A stretch of 64,000 nucleotides of DNA. Source: Paludibacteraceae bacterium (GTDB lineage Bacteria > Bacteroidota > Bacteroidia > Bacteroidales > Paludibacteraceae). The DNA lies in contig JAFPYI010000016.1 in NCBI GenBank assembly GCA_017412245.1, forward strand, positions 1-64,000, read 5' to 3'. A program made the translations under genes and the position numbers. The notes under the pieces are model-generated. The model did not search any database, was not told the origin of the DNA, and was given only the letters and a program-made list of their open reading frames with translations. Below are positions 43,446-53,064 of the stretch, piece by piece (position 1 is the stretch's first letter; every line of letters starts with the position of its first letter).

Positions 43446-44842
43446 AGATTAGTTATTCCTTGTTTGATATGTTTGTGCCAACGATGGGAAATGATATATT
43501 CCGCATCTTCCGATGCATCCTCGTGCATAGCCTCAGCATATGCTTGAGCCATGATACGAAGCGCTTCACGGTCGATATTCAAACGCTCGAAATTGCATAA
43601 ACGTTCGCTTCGACTGAGGTGTTTACAAAACTTTATTCGGTTGAGGTCTATCACTTCCACACAACTACCGTCCTCACTAAACAAAATGTTGCCGCCCGAA
43701 TAATCGCGATGAAGGATTCCACGTTGATGCAGTTCTGCCGTAAAGCGTCCGATTGATTGCAGAATAATTTCTCTATCCGGGAAATCCAGAGCGCCGATGA
43801 GTTCATTAAACGTATGCGTACACTCCGACGCTTGGCAAGCATACCAACTCTCGCGTAGAATACCGAAAATACGCTCTTCCCGATAAGCAATAGGTGTTGG
43901 CGTCAAACTTTTCATTCGCAATGCATATTCATAACTGCGACGAGCTTTACTTTTGCAAAATAGTCCGTAAATAAGACCTCGAGCAATAGAAGGCACTGCA
44001 AATTGTTTGACAACGACATTCCCCACCCGACGTAAAGTATTACGACGTTGGAAAATAACTTGACCATCATACCATTGCGTAAAATCGCCTTCCTGATGAA
44101 CACTATAGAAAAGGTTCAACCATTTAGACAACGAACGGTGGTAATGCAGTTTACCTCCAAGATATCGTTTCATATAATCCGGATGGCGACGGTTGATAGC
44201 ATCTACAATGGCTCGTTTCTGCGCTTTAGCAGTGTGCCGGCGACTATGGGGTTGTACGCGATAATAAAGACCTATCTCATCCAAACGAACATACCTGCCA
44301 CCCAATGACATCATACTGAGCCAGAAATCCCAATCTTCACGATAGATATCCTCTTCGCAAAAACCTCCTACACGTTGCCAATCGACCTTACGAAAGAGAG
44401 ACGTGACATGAATCATATTCTTGCGTGCAAGGAGTTCCGGCGAATAATCCGGCAAATGCCATTCGCCTTCCCGAGCACCGAAAAATTGAGCCCGGCAACT
44501 AATCACTCTCACGTCATCTGCTATGGCTGCTACAGCGTGCTCTATGTAGATAGTACTGATCTTATCATCCGCATCCACAGGTAGTATCCATTCGCCTGAT
44601 GCTTCACGAATAGCATGGTTTCGAGCAACACTCACTCCCGCATTCTTTTGACTGATAACCTTTATCTCCTGATGCTTGGCTGCAACAGCTAACGCCACCG
44701 CCAAACTGTCATCCGTAGAACCGTCATTAACCACTACGACCTCCAAAGGACGATAAGTGGATGCCAAAACACTCTCCAATGTCTCACGAACAAAAGGAGC
44801 TGCGTTATACATAGGCACTATGACGGACACTAATGGTTTCAT
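43442..44842 (-). CDS. GT2 glycosyltransferase fused to LPS kinase-like domain
   Basis: The 466-residue protein joins two enzymes. Residues 1-235 form a GT-A family 2 glycosyltransferase (VSVIVPMYNAAPFVRETLES, VVVNDGSTDDS, and the DxD-type LPVDADD). From about 255 the sequence follows Bacteroidota lipopolysaccharide (Kdo/WaaP-type) kinases: IYGLFCKSKARRSYEYALRM, catalytic HRDYSGGNILF at 378-388 and metal-binding DLN at 399-401. It would both add a sugar and phosphorylate lipid A core or a neighbouring sugar. Start and stop each overlap neighbours by four bases. Confidence 0.85.
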   Translation of the reverse strand: MKPLVSVIVPMYNAAPFVRETLESVLASTYRPLEVVVVNDGSTDDSLAVALAVAAKHQEIKVISQKNAGVSVARNHAIREASGEWILPVDADDKISTIYIEHAVAAIADDVRVISCRAQFFGAREGEWHLPDYSPELLARKNMIHVTSLFRKVDWQRVGGFCEEDIYREDWDFWLSMMSLGGRYVRLDEIGLYYRVQPHSRRHTAKAQKRAIVDAINRRHPDYMKRYLGGKLHYHRSLSKWLNLFYSVHQEGDFTQWYDGQVIFQRRNTLRRVGNVVVKQFAVPSIARGLIYGLFCKSKARRSYEYALRMKSLTPTPIAYREERIFGILRESWYACQASECTHTFNELIGALDFPDREIILQSIGRFTAELHQRGILHRDYSGGNILFSEDGSCVEVIDLNRIKFCKHLSRSERLCNFERLNIDREALRIMAQAYAEAMHEDASEDAEYIISHRWHKHIKQGITNL

Positions 44843-45543
44843 ATTTTATCGCGCCGTTGGGTTATCTTACGCCAATAATAGAGCAACGGATTGGTGTATT
44901 TGAGTTGTTTCCACGGACGACTTGAATGAGGCCTGTGGAGAACAGGATTACTCACCTGCAATATATTCGCAAAACCGAGTTTTTGCGACATATGACTTAT
45001 CGTCACATCATACCAGTTTTTCGTAGGGTCTAATTGTTCAAAAGAATACGCCTTGAGCAGATCCAGTGTCAGGAGAGTACAACAGAATGAAAAACGTTTT
45101 TTGCATACTCCGTCTTGCTTGATACGACGGGCATATTCGTACGGAAAATTAATTTGTCCGTCCTCATCATGTGTCACAGCCGCCACCATTCCTACTCCTT
45201 TATCCACAGATTGGCACATCGTAGCAAAAGTACGTTCCGTTGGTTTCACATCACTCTCTACAATCACCAAATGCGCACTATCCGCTATGGCTTTTTGCTG
45301 TGCGTCAATCAAAATCCAACGGTAGTTAGGAGACGGATGGTCTATATAATCAGAGATATGTATAATATCTATGCCCGACTCTTTTTGCAGTTTCTCCATT
45401 TGCTCAACCGTCTCTGCAGAAGAGTTGTCATTATAGACTGTCAGCGTATAGCCGCAAGCCACTATAGCACGAATAGACTCTTCGGCTGTAGACCAAGAAT
45501 CCTTAACAGGCATGATAATATGTATCCTTGAATCGTTTACCAT
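44839..45543 (-). CDS. Family 2 glycosyltransferase
   Basis: The 234-residue cytosolic protein has a GT-A fold: IHIIMPVKDSWSTAEESIRA, TVYNDNSS, and VIVESDVKPTE at the metal-binding position, then a C-terminal aromatic stretch (NPLLYYWRKITQRR). It would transfer a sugar in synthesis of LPS core or O-antigen. It overlaps the fusion gene by four bases and the Wzi gene by seven bases, marking a single unit. Donor and acceptor unknown. Confidence 0.85.
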   Translation of the reverse strand: MVNDSRIHIIMPVKDSWSTAEESIRAIVACGYTLTVYNDNSSAETVEQMEKLQKESGIDIIHISDYIDHPSPNYRWILIDAQQKAIADSAHLVIVESDVKPTERTFATMCQSVDKGVGMVAAVTHDEDGQINFPYEYARRIKQDGVCKKRFSFCCTLLTLDLLKAYSFEQLDPTKNWYDVTISHMSQKLGFANILQVSNPVLHRPHSSRPWKQLKYTNPLLYYWRKITQRRDKI

Positions 45544-47015
45544 TTGCAGATCAATCCTCTCTTACTAATCGTCAACTGAGCGCCGATTTGATTTCCCCAT
45601 TGCGTGCCAAAATCAGCCGCCAAACGAAAACCAAAATCCAGCCCCCATGCTTGTTCTACCTGTTTATGCACCTCTAATAACAGAGCCGTATTATGACTCA
45701 ATTCGGCGCGTGAAGTATTGTCATTCCCGTAATTGCGGGCATAACTGACTTTGGCTAAATAGCGAAAACCATAAATATCTCCCCGTACTCCGAGATGGTG
45801 CACACGCACACGGCTATTGAGCGTATAGATAGTCCCGTCTTCATTATACAGCGGCGAGGTCAGAAACGGATTGCCCATCGTGCGGTAGAAATAATTCCAT
45901 CCATTCTGGAAAACACTATTCCGATAATAACTATCATTCCCGGCATAGCAAAGTCCATCTCTGTCGTGCCATAATCCGGATTGGTCAGTGGTGTTCAAAA
46001 ATTCATATGTCACACCTTGAATGAACGGCCAGCGATTTTGTTTCATACTAATTCCCCATAACCCGTCTCGCACATTCTGCCCGTCTCCGATAAAGGCAAA
46101 ATTATCTTCAAAAAAATTCTGCCAATAAGCACTAATCTCCCACCCTGCCCATTTACCGGTAAGCATGAGTTGCTGACTGCCTACATGGTTTCCTTGTGCA
46201 TTCTGCTGATCATTACGCATCACGCCTCCTCCTCGAGCCAAAAGCACATTGACGAAACTATTCCAATCACTTCCTACATCTCCGTATATTGGACTGATTC
46301 CTCCCCATTGCGCTGCATGGTGAAACTCATAACTGATATTCACCGGCAGTTTGCCGCCAAATCGTACAGCAGCCCATTTATGATGAAGCCATTCGTGTTG
46401 AATATATATGTTATCTGCCACCCAAGCATGCGTCAGTCCTCCTTTGATTTCAAAATAACCATAACATCCGGGGAATGGCACATAATGGTCTATGCCTATT
46501 GACACACGAGGCAAAGGTTGACTATTACCGGAAAAAATCATACTTCCCATGCTCAGCAGACTATCTTGCATCTCGTACATCATCGGTTTTATACCGACAG
46601 TGACATCAAAGACAAACAGGCGAACATGCGCATATGCCAAAATAAAATAACCGGTTCCTATATGTTGCTGCGTACTGAAATGACTACCGGGAATACGTGA
46701 TTGCAGACGACCTGTCAGTTGCACCGCAAAATCGTAATCATACCATCGAGTCGGACTTTGTGCTTCTTTGTACAGACCTGCATATAGATTTCCACTAAAG
46801 GGACTGCTGCTCACATCACCGTTTTGATTGCTCTGTAACCAGAACGGAGCATACTTGCCGGAAGACGCTACAGCACTCACACCAAAACCATAGGATAATG
46901 TATCTGCTCCTTTGGCCGTGGCATCAATACCCGTAGGCCACCAGTTCCAACTCAACTCACGAGCATTCAAGATACTCGTTACAAGCAGTAATATGAGTAT
47001 CAGTCTATTCCTCAA
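45537..47015 (-). CDS. Wzi-family capsule assembly outer-membrane protein
   Basis: Wzi-type proteins are outer-membrane beta-barrels that help attach or arrange capsule polysaccharide. The sequence shows the family pattern: SYGFGVSAVASSGKYAPFWL, QLTGRLQSRIPGSHFSTQQH, GYFEIKGGLTHAWVADN. The start is likely the TTG at 47015, overlapping the stop of the Kelch gene, because this gives a clean signal peptide (RNRLILILLLVTSILNA). The upstream ATG at 47066 would add 17 residues and a larger overlap. It is 492 residues from the TTG. It is in the polysaccharide unit. Confidence 0.82.
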   Translation of the reverse strand: MRNRLILILLLVTSILNARELSWNWWPTGIDATAKGADTLSYGFGVSAVASSGKYAPFWLQSNQNGDVSSSPFSGNLYAGLYKEAQSPTRWYDYDFAVQLTGRLQSRIPGSHFSTQQHIGTGYFILAYAHVRLFVFDVTVGIKPMMYEMQDSLLSMGSMIFSGNSQPLPRVSIGIDHYVPFPGCYGYFEIKGGLTHAWVADNIYIQHEWLHHKWAAVRFGGKLPVNISYEFHHAAQWGGISPIYGDVGSDWNSFVNVLLARGGGVMRNDQQNAQGNHVGSQQLMLTGKWAGWEISAYWQNFFEDNFAFIGDGQNVRDGLWGISMKQNRWPFIQGVTYEFLNTTDQSGLWHDRDGLCYAGNDSYYRNSVFQNGWNYFYRTMGNPFLTSPLYNEDGTIYTLNSRVRVHHLGVRGDIYGFRYLAKVSYARNYGNDNTSRAELSHNTALLLEVHKQVEQAWGLDFGFRLAADFGTQWGNQIGAQLTISKRGLICKW

Positions 47016-47985
47016 TGTAGTAAAGTTGGTCGTTAATGATATAATCCTCGTCCTCTCCAAGACCAAAGAACAATTTCTTCTCTACCGCAAAACTAATATG
47101 GTTCATTAACCGTTTTGGCATTACCGCCACCCATTGCCATGTGTCTTTTTGCGGATCATATCTTCGTAAGTCTTGCAGTACTTCTCCGGATGTATTCGCT
47201 CCTCCATAATGCAAACCACCGCTCAAATAGATATAATTGGCTGTGGCTGCCGAAGATGCCAGAGTTCGTGTTTTTCCGGGCACTGCTGCTCGTTTTTCCC
47301 ATCGACCCTCAGGTAAAAACTCCGCCCACCAGTTGAGACTATGCCGATAGTAACCTGTTCCCATAAAATGACGATGCTGACAAGTACTACCTGTACCGCC
47401 AAAAGAACGAACAGGATAACCATGGAAAGGCACATGCACATCTACCGAATCCCATCTATTGGTTCCGATTGTGTAACAAAACATATCTCTGCGGTAATTC
47501 CAACAGAAACCATAACCAACGAACAACTTGTCGTCATCCACAAATGCCGTAGCATCATCGGTGTAAGAATTAGGATAATTCTGCAAGCGTTCCCAACTCA
47601 TCGTGGCAGGTGTAAATACCCACCAGTCACTAAGATAAGAGGTGTCATTGCCATACTTTCCGCAATACCCGAGTCCGATATATGCTTTGCCGTCATAGAC
47701 ACAGGCAGTTGCATTGACTCGTGGAGAGAGAGGTGTTGTTCCCAAATCCTCCCATGTATCTGTCGCAGGAGTATAACGCCATAGGTCATTTAGATATTCC
47801 CCTTCAGCATCTCTTCCGGCAAAAATATAAGCTTGGTCATTCAACACAAAACAAGTAGCACATGCTCGTCCACCATTCGGCATGGGAGCACTCTCATGCA
47901 CTACTGCTTGTATATCCGGACTACCCTGACATCCGAAGAATGTCAGCATAATCCACAAACCTCCTATAAGCTGTTTCGCTTGCAC
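47005..47985 (-). CDS. Kelch-repeat lipoprotein
   Basis: The 326-residue lipoprotein has a lipobox (LTFFGCQG) and Kelch blades of GGRACATCFVLNDQAYIFAG, DLWRYTPATDTWEDL, and PRVNATACVYDGKAYIGLG type, which predict a six-bladed beta-propeller. Bacterial Kelch lipoproteins bind glycans or proteins; some are sialic-acid mutarotases, but this one lacks a clear match. It begins with a GTG six bases after the lptB stop and is followed by the Wzi gene. A role in surface polysaccharide handling is inferred from context. Confidence 0.8.
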   Translation of the reverse strand: MQAKQLIGGLWIMLTFFGCQGSPDIQAVVHESAPMPNGGRACATCFVLNDQAYIFAGRDAEGEYLNDLWRYTPATDTWEDLGTTPLSPRVNATACVYDGKAYIGLGYCGKYGNDTSYLSDWWVFTPATMSWERLQNYPNSYTDDATAFVDDDKLFVGYGFCWNYRRDMFCYTIGTNRWDSVDVHVPFHGYPVRSFGGTGSTCQHRHFMGTGYYRHSLNWWAEFLPEGRWEKRAAVPGKTRTLASSAATANYIYLSGGLHYGGANTSGEVLQDLRRYDPQKDTWQWVAVMPKRLMNHISFAVEKKLFFGLGEDEDYIINDQLYYIEE

Positions 47986-47990
47986 TATCT

Positions 47991-48734
47991 TCAGTCCGCC
48001 TTGGTTTTACGTTTCAGTTCAAAATCACGTCCTAAATAGTTCTGACGAACAATCGGATTGGCAGCCAATTCTTCCGGTGTACCGTGGAATAGAATCTTAC
48101 CTTCAAACAGCAAATAGGCACGGTCAGTAATCATCAGCGTCTCATCCACATTATGGTCAGTAATCAGAATGCCGATATTCTTGTCTTTCAGCCGCCAAAC
48201 GACATCTTGTATCTCCTGCACGGCAATAGGATCCACACCGGCAAAAGGTTCATCAAGCATCACGAATTTTGGTTCAATAGCTAAGCAACGGGCGATCTCT
48301 GTACGACGACGTTCACCTCCACTCAAACGGTCACCTAAGTTTTTGCGCACATGCGCTAAGTTAAACTCTTTAATCAGTTGCTCCAGTTTCTCCTCTTGGT
48401 AGTCCTTATCAAAACGAGTCAATTCTAACACCGAACGGATATTATCTTCTACCGTCATCTTGCGGAATACACTTGCTTCTTGCGGCAGATAACCTATACC
48501 CATCTGTGCACGTTTGTACATCGGGAAACCGGTTATATCTTCATCATTGAGGAATATTCGTCCGGCATTAGCTGTCACAAGACCGGTAGTCATATAGAAA
48601 GTCGTTGTTTTCCCCGCTCCGTTAGGACCGAGTAAACCTACTATCTCTCCTTGTTCCAATTCGATGGACACATCATCCACCACAGTACGTTTTCCGTACC
48701 GTTTAACTAAATGTTCTGTTCTTAGTCTATCCAT
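47991..48734 (-). CDS. lptB: LPS export ABC transporter ATPase LptB
   Basis: LptB powers extraction of lipopolysaccharide from the inner membrane with LptFG. The 247-residue ATPase has Walker [11 protein letters not shown]-loop [18 protein letters not shown], signature [15 protein letters not shown], and Walker [14 protein letters not shown] with the H-loop ITDHNV. The QEASVFR and LSGGERRR forms are diagnostic of LptB. It stands at the head of the Kelch-Wzi-glycosyltransferase genes, consistent with an LPS/capsule unit. Confidence 0.94.
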   Translation of the reverse strand: MDRLRTEHLVKRYGKRTVVDDVSIELEQGEIVGLLGPNGAGKTTTFYMTTGLVTANAGRIFLNDEDITGFPMYKRAQMGIGYLPQEASVFRKMTVEDNIRSVLELTRFDKDYQEEKLEQLIKEFNLAHVRKNLGDRLSGGERRRTEIARCLAIEPKFVMLDEPFAGVDPIAVQEIQDVVWRLKDKNIGILITDHNVDETLMITDRAYLLFEGKILFHGTPEELAANPIVRQNYLGRDFELKRKTKAD

Positions 48735-48758
48735 GTTTCAAACACTAAACGCTTAATA

Positions 48759-49532
48759 CTAATTGGCCTTATCGTCCAATACAACTACCACCGGGCAATG
48801 GTCAGAATGCACCACTTCTGCCAAAATCTTAGCATCTTTCAGTCGTGGTCTTAACGATTCGCTAACCCAATGATAGTCAATTCGCCAACCGGCATTTCTG
48901 GCACGCGCGCCAAAACGCATACTCCACCAACTGTATTTTTCCGCACTCTGGTCAAACACGCGGAAAGAATCCACTAATCCGCTTGCTTCCCAACGGTCCA
49001 TCCATTCACGTTCTTCAGGCAAGAATCCCGAGACTCCTTTTTGCCTCTCCGGATGATTGATATCAATCGGTTTATGACAGATATTATAATCACCGCAGAT
49101 AACAATATTCGGTCGTTCTTTGCGCAGCTCATTTATCCACACCAAGAAATCCTCCAGGAACTCCATCTTGTAGGTTTGTCTTTCACCTCCCGACGTCCCG
49201 CTGGGTATATATGCATCCACGATGGTTATATCTCCGAAATCTGCACGTAAAACCCGTCCCTCACGGTCGTATTTCGGGTTATGCATACCTACTACCACTT
49301 TGTCCGGCTCTGCTTTAGAGAAGATACAAACCCCTGAATAACCACGTTTCTCTGCGGAATGGATATAACTATGGTATCCCAATTCTTGCATAGCAAGGAT
49401 GTCTATCTGTTCCGGTTGAGCCTTGCTCTCTTGAATACAGAACACATCTGGATTTTCCGTTTTCAGCCAGTCTAAAAGACCTTTACTGATGGCTGAACGG
49501 ATACCATTGAGATTATAACTGATGATTTTCAT
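48759..49532 (-). CDS. xth: Exodeoxyribonuclease III
   Basis: The 257-residue Mg-dependent enzyme of the ExoIII/AP endonuclease family repairs abasic sites. Motifs are [46 protein letters not shown], and [11 protein letters not shown] with the catalytic His. The length is normal. The ATG overlaps the stop of the M6 protease by four bases, which places it at the 3' end of the secreted protease unit with no functional link apparent. Confidence 0.95.
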   Translation of the reverse strand: MKIISYNLNGIRSAISKGLLDWLKTENPDVFCIQESKAQPEQIDILAMQELGYHSYIHSAEKRGYSGVCIFSKAEPDKVVVGMHNPKYDREGRVLRADFGDITIVDAYIPSGTSGGERQTYKMEFLEDFLVWINELRKERPNIVICGDYNICHKPIDINHPERQKGVSGFLPEEREWMDRWEASGLVDSFRVFDQSAEKYSWWSMRFGARARNAGWRIDYHWVSESLRPRLKDAKILAEVVHSDHCPVVVVLDDKAN

Positions 49533-51133
49533 AAGCGGTTGCCTAATACGGTATATTCTACACCGTCTCGTATGATGATTATTTTTCCGTCACGGAGTAC
49601 CTTGGTTGCCGGTTGAGAAATCTCTACCTGCTCTATATCTGTTAATTGTGCTCCGCGGTAACTGAAAACAATTGCTCCTGTGCCGGTTTGCGCTATCTGC
49701 GTCACTTCATGTCCTGCAAAATCGGTCCATTCGGATGCTCCTGCAGGAAAGACATCTGACAGTTTTCCGAAATAACCGTTGTCTCGATTTTTCTTATCAT
49801 AACTCGGAGCTATCTTATCGGCTTCTATAAGGTCTATACCCATGCTACGAGCACTGTTGTTGACTGTATTACTACTCCATTTGGTTGCCACATATTGTAT
49901 CTTGGTAATCAGTAAAGCACCACCGGGATTATACGCATCCCAACCTTGCGGCAACCTGTTCTCGAGCATATAGAATGTTGTCGGGGAAGGATTGTATCCT
50001 TTCAGATTATGTTCGTCTCCCTGGCAGATGATCAATGCCTGTTGGTCTTCGTTCAGAAAGCCTAACCATACTGACTCCGGTTCTTTGAGTACACGAGGTG
50101 TCAACCACCCCATATAAAAACGTTCGTAGGCAGAGTACGCCGGAGGTGTGTTTCCTTCATTGTTATAGGGACCATAGTCCATCAGGTCCCACATTCCCAA
50201 AGTCTTATGATTAGCACCATTAGTGGGGTATAAATCCGGCAAACCTAATACATGACTGAACTCATGGCAGAACGTACCTATGCCATCGTAATGTTTGGTG
50301 TAGAAACTCAACTCACATCCGCAAGCATATTTATCTACCGTCTTGCCGTTTAGTTCTATCTCATTATCCGTCTTACTCAAATTATAACTATGCGGCCAAA
50401 TAGTATTGCTACTTCCGCCATCCGCTTCTCCATAACCGGCATAGATGACGTACACAAAATCCACATCGTCATCATTATTGTTGTCATAGAGAGAGAAATC
50501 AACACCTAAGTCATCATGGGCGATTTTACAAGCCTCACGAACCATCACTTCGGGACGCTTATCATTTCCGGATGCATCATTTGCACCATAGTACGCCATG
50601 TCTTGACTCACAGTCACAGGTCCTACCACATCAAAAACAGGTTGGTATTGTCCCCAACTCTGGTCAATAAAATATTGTCGTGCACTACCGGACGAGATGA
50701 TTTCATACTCTTTGTTATCGTGCGTAAAACTATAATGACGAGTAAAATTGCTTCCGTTAAGCATCGAGTCTACCGTATCTTTGTGAGTCGTAAACTTCAC
50801 ATCTTGGAAGTTCACCAACACCAATAATCCTCGAGGCGCAATATTCGGTTTGCCTCCTACGAGTTCCTGTTGAGGAGCCCGCCGTGCTTTATGAGCAATA
50901 GCCGTGTCCAAACGAGCATTTTTTTGAGTCTCCGTCAGCGGACGTAAAGTCTTCTCGTCAAGCCATTGTCCCGTTTTATCGGTTAGGAAATGAAAAGACT
51001 CATCGCCATGCAGATAGACGGTTTGTTCGTTTCCGTTCTCATCCACACGAACAATAGGCCCGCGATAAGCAGGCTTAGCCATGACCATAACGGCCATTGC
51101 ACATAATATCCAACTAATCGCTATTCTTTTCAT
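49529..51133 (-). CDS. Secreted M6-family metalloprotease with C-terminal tag
   Basis: From ATG 51133 (signal [19 protein letters not shown]) the protein is 534 residues. A short propeptide ([35 protein letters not shown]) leads to the catalytic domain with [17 protein letters not shown] and zinc site [13 protein letters not shown] at 290-302. The end carries the shared tag ([20 protein letters not shown] plus VLGNRL). It overlaps the preceding propeptide-like gene by four bases (ATGA) and xth by four bases. The coupling suggests the upstream small protein controls this protease. Confidence 0.9.
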   Translation of the reverse strand: MKRIAISWILCAMAVMVMAKPAYRGPIVRVDENGNEQTVYLHGDESFHFLTDKTGQWLDEKTLRPLTETQKNARLDTAIAHKARRAPQQELVGGKPNIAPRGLLVLVNFQDVKFTTHKDTVDSMLNGSNFTRHYSFTHDNKEYEIISSGSARQYFIDQSWGQYQPVFDVVGPVTVSQDMAYYGANDASGNDKRPEVMVREACKIAHDDLGVDFSLYDNNNDDDVDFVYVIYAGYGEADGGSSNTIWPHSYNLSKTDNEIELNGKTVDKYACGCELSFYTKHYDGIGTFCHEFSHVLGLPDLYPTNGANHKTLGMWDLMDYGPYNNEGNTPPAYSAYERFYMGWLTPRVLKEPESVWLGFLNEDQQALIICQGDEHNLKGYNPSPTTFYMLENRLPQGWDAYNPGGALLITKIQYVATKWSSNTVNNSARSMGIDLIEADKIAPSYDKKNRDNGYFGKLSDVFPAGASEWTDFAGHEVTQIAQTGTGAIVFSYRGAQLTDIEQVEISQPATKVLRDGKIIIIRDGVEYTVLGNRL

Positions 51134-51483
51134 TCTCTTTTCTCTAACTGCACACCGTGTTTCTTGAGCCATCTGTTTTCACATTTCTTGCGAGCCTCAG
51201 CATTATGTGCTTTTTTACGACTGATAACTACCTGACCGTTCTTTTTTTGTTTGGCGTACACCAACCATCCTTTCGGATTTTCGAACAACTGCCAGCAGTC
51301 CTCTGTCAACAACCAGTGTTTATGCTCATCTCCACGAAGGTATGTGCGAATTGTATCACCATTCGGTTGTACACGCTCAATCAGTCCCGGATAAGCAGGA
51401 ACTTTAGACGGACGGTTTTGTGCTTGAACACTCATCGTCAGCGTCACGGCCATTACGGCCAGTAAAAGACATATTCTTTTCAT
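51130..51483 (-). CDS. Stand-alone M6-propeptide-like secreted protein
   Basis: This 117-residue protein has a signal peptide (LLLAVMAVTLTMSVQA) and then only what looks like an M6 propeptide: KVPAYPGLIERVQPNGDTIR, TYLRGDEHKHWLLTEDCWQL, GWLVYAKQKKNGQVV, ending in a Lys/Arg-rich helix. The hallmark PAYPG..V.PNG and RGDEHxHW..TED segments match propeptides of M6 enzymes more closely than the propeptide of its own downstream protease. No protease domain follows. The stop overlaps the protease ATG, so the two are coupled. An inhibitor or folding-chaperone role is inferred. Confidence 0.7.
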   Translation of the reverse strand: MKRICLLLAVMAVTLTMSVQAQNRPSKVPAYPGLIERVQPNGDTIRTYLRGDEHKHWLLTEDCWQLFENPKGWLVYAKQKKNGQVVISRKKAHNAEARKKCENRWLKKHGVQLEKRE

Positions 51484-51510
51484 GAATTATAATTGTTAAT
51501 GGTTATTATT

Positions 51511-52269
51511 TCATTTTGCTGCGGATTTGATTTTCTTAAACAGGTCAGAGGCGAATACGAAATCATTCAACGCTTCGTTGGTGCTGGACATGATTTCGTG
51601 CCGTGAACCTTGCCATTCTTTCTTTCCGCTTTTCAAGAAAATAATGTTATCTCCTATTTCCATGATAGAGTTCATATCATGGCTATTGACTATTGTACAG
51701 ATATTATACTCCCGTGTAATATCTTGTATCAACGCATCTATCACCAGACTGGTTTTCGGGTCCAAACCTGAGTTCGGTTCGTCGCAGAACAGATATTTCG
51801 GTTCTAATACAATAGCTCTTGCTATCGCCACACGTTTCTGCTGTCCTCCGGAAATCTCACTCGGCATCAAATTCCACACACGCTCAGGCATCTCTACACG
51901 TCTTAAACAGAACTCGGCACGTGCCTGCATCTCCTCACGCGTCTGATGACTGAACATCTCCATCGGGAATAACACGTTTTCCATCACCGTCATGGAGTCA
52001 AAGAGCGCCGACCCTTGAAAAAGCATTCCTACTTCGCGATGAAGCATACGAATCTCATGCTCTTTCATCTTGGCTATATCGCGACCGTCATAGAGAATCT
52101 CTCCCGCATCAACCGGATGCAGTCCGATGAGCGATTTCATGAATACCGTCTTTCCGCTACCGGACTGACCGATAATCATATTCACTTCGCCGTCATTGAG
52201 TGTCGCTGACACATGGTCCAACACTACATTCCCGTCAAAACTCTTTACTATATCTTTTGCTTCAATCAT
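51511..52269 (-). CDS. mlaF: Phospholipid-transport ABC ATPase (MlaF-like)
   Basis: The 252-residue ATPase pairs with the MlaE-type permease for lipid traffic between inner and outer membranes. Walker A is GQSGSGKT, signature ISGGQQKRVAIARAI, Walker B YLFCDEPNSGLDP, H-loop NSHDMNSIMEIGD. The ASALFDSM-like FQGSALFDSMTVMENV motif is typical of MlaF. The start overlaps the permease stop by four bases. No MlaD substrate-binding gene is adjacent. Confidence 0.9.
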   Translation of the reverse strand: MIEAKDIVKSFDGNVVLDHVSATLNDGEVNMIIGQSGSGKTVFMKSLIGLHPVDAGEILYDGRDIAKMKEHEIRMLHREVGMLFQGSALFDSMTVMENVLFPMEMFSHQTREEMQARAEFCLRRVEMPERVWNLMPSEISGGQQKRVAIARAIVLEPKYLFCDEPNSGLDPKTSLVIDALIQDITREYNICTIVNSHDMNSIMEIGDNIIFLKSGKKEWQGSRHEIMSSTNEALNDFVFASDLFKKIKSAAK

Positions 52270-53003
52270 AGCAATAATTTACTCAACACAAGGTCTAAGA
52301 ACAATATCATAATATTACTATTCACCACTGCATTGGTGCTTGCACGACCTACTTCCAATGCGCCGCCGTGCGCGTAGTAGCCATAGTAACTACTCATACT
52401 CGTGATGACAAATGCAAACACCAAACTCTTGATAATACCGTACCACACATAATACGGATTGAAGGCGTATTGCACACCTATCAAATAATCATGCACAGTG
52501 ATGATATCCGTAAAAGCACCTACAGCCCAACCGCCAATCAATCCTACGGTGGTGGAGATGATAACCAATAACGGCATCATGGTTACAAATGCCAAGATCT
52601 TCGGCAAAATAAGATAGTTGGCGCTATTCACACCCATTATCTCCATGGCATCTATCTGTTCGGTTATACGCATCGTTCCTATCTCTGACGCTATATTCGA
52701 ACCAACCTTACCGGCCAAAATCAAACAGAGGATGGTACTCGAAAACTCCAACAGCAATGTTTCGCGCGTTAGAAGACCTACTGTATAGGTCGGCAGCAAA
52801 GGATTCTCCGTATTGGTCTTCGCTTGAATAGTCAAAATAGCACCGATAAAAACCGATATTATCAGTACGATTGGCAATGACTGCAGGCCCTGTTTCTCCA
52901 GCTCTCGACTATACTGTCGCCAGAACATCCGTTGCCTGTCCGGCCACCGAAGTACACGAACCATCAGTAGCATGTACTCACCTATATGTTGCAAGATACG
53001 CAT
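52266..53003 (-). CDS. mlaE: MlaE-family lipid ABC permease
   Basis: The 245-residue membrane protein has five to six hydrophobic helices and the MlaE pattern (SLPIVLIISVFIGAILTIQA, KVGSNIASEIGTMRITEQID, AMEIMGVNSANYLILPKI). It would move phospholipids with MlaF and an MCE protein. The start is placed at ATG 53003 because an upstream in-frame TTG (53030) lies within the promoter's -7 element and could not be translated from that transcript. Confidence 0.9.
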   Translation of the reverse strand: MRILQHIGEYMLLMVRVLRWPDRQRMFWRQYSRELEKQGLQSLPIVLIISVFIGAILTIQAKTNTENPLLPTYTVGLLTRETLLLEFSSTILCLILAGKVGSNIASEIGTMRITEQIDAMEIMGVNSANYLILPKILAFVTMMPLLVIISTTVGLIGGWAVGAFTDIITVHDYLIGVQYAFNPYYVWYGIIKSLVFAFVITSMSSYYGYYAHGGALEVGRASTNAVVNSNIMILFLDLVLSKLLL

Positions 53004-53027
53004 ACTTACCCAAATTAAAAATCGCGA

Positions 53028-53059
53028 CAAAGGTACTACTTTTTTTTCATATACGCAAA
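53028..53059 (-). promoter_or_regulatory. Promoter of mlaE-mlaF unit
   Basis: On the minus strand TTTG (53059-53056), 20 bases, TACCTTTG (53035-53028). The divergent ABC promoter starts only six bases beyond. Confidence 0.82.
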
Positions 53060-53064
53060 TTTAA

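Noticed and set aside
53004..53030. Upstream TTG start for mlaE
   Set aside because: The TTG is part of the TACCTTTG promoter element and lies before the transcription start.
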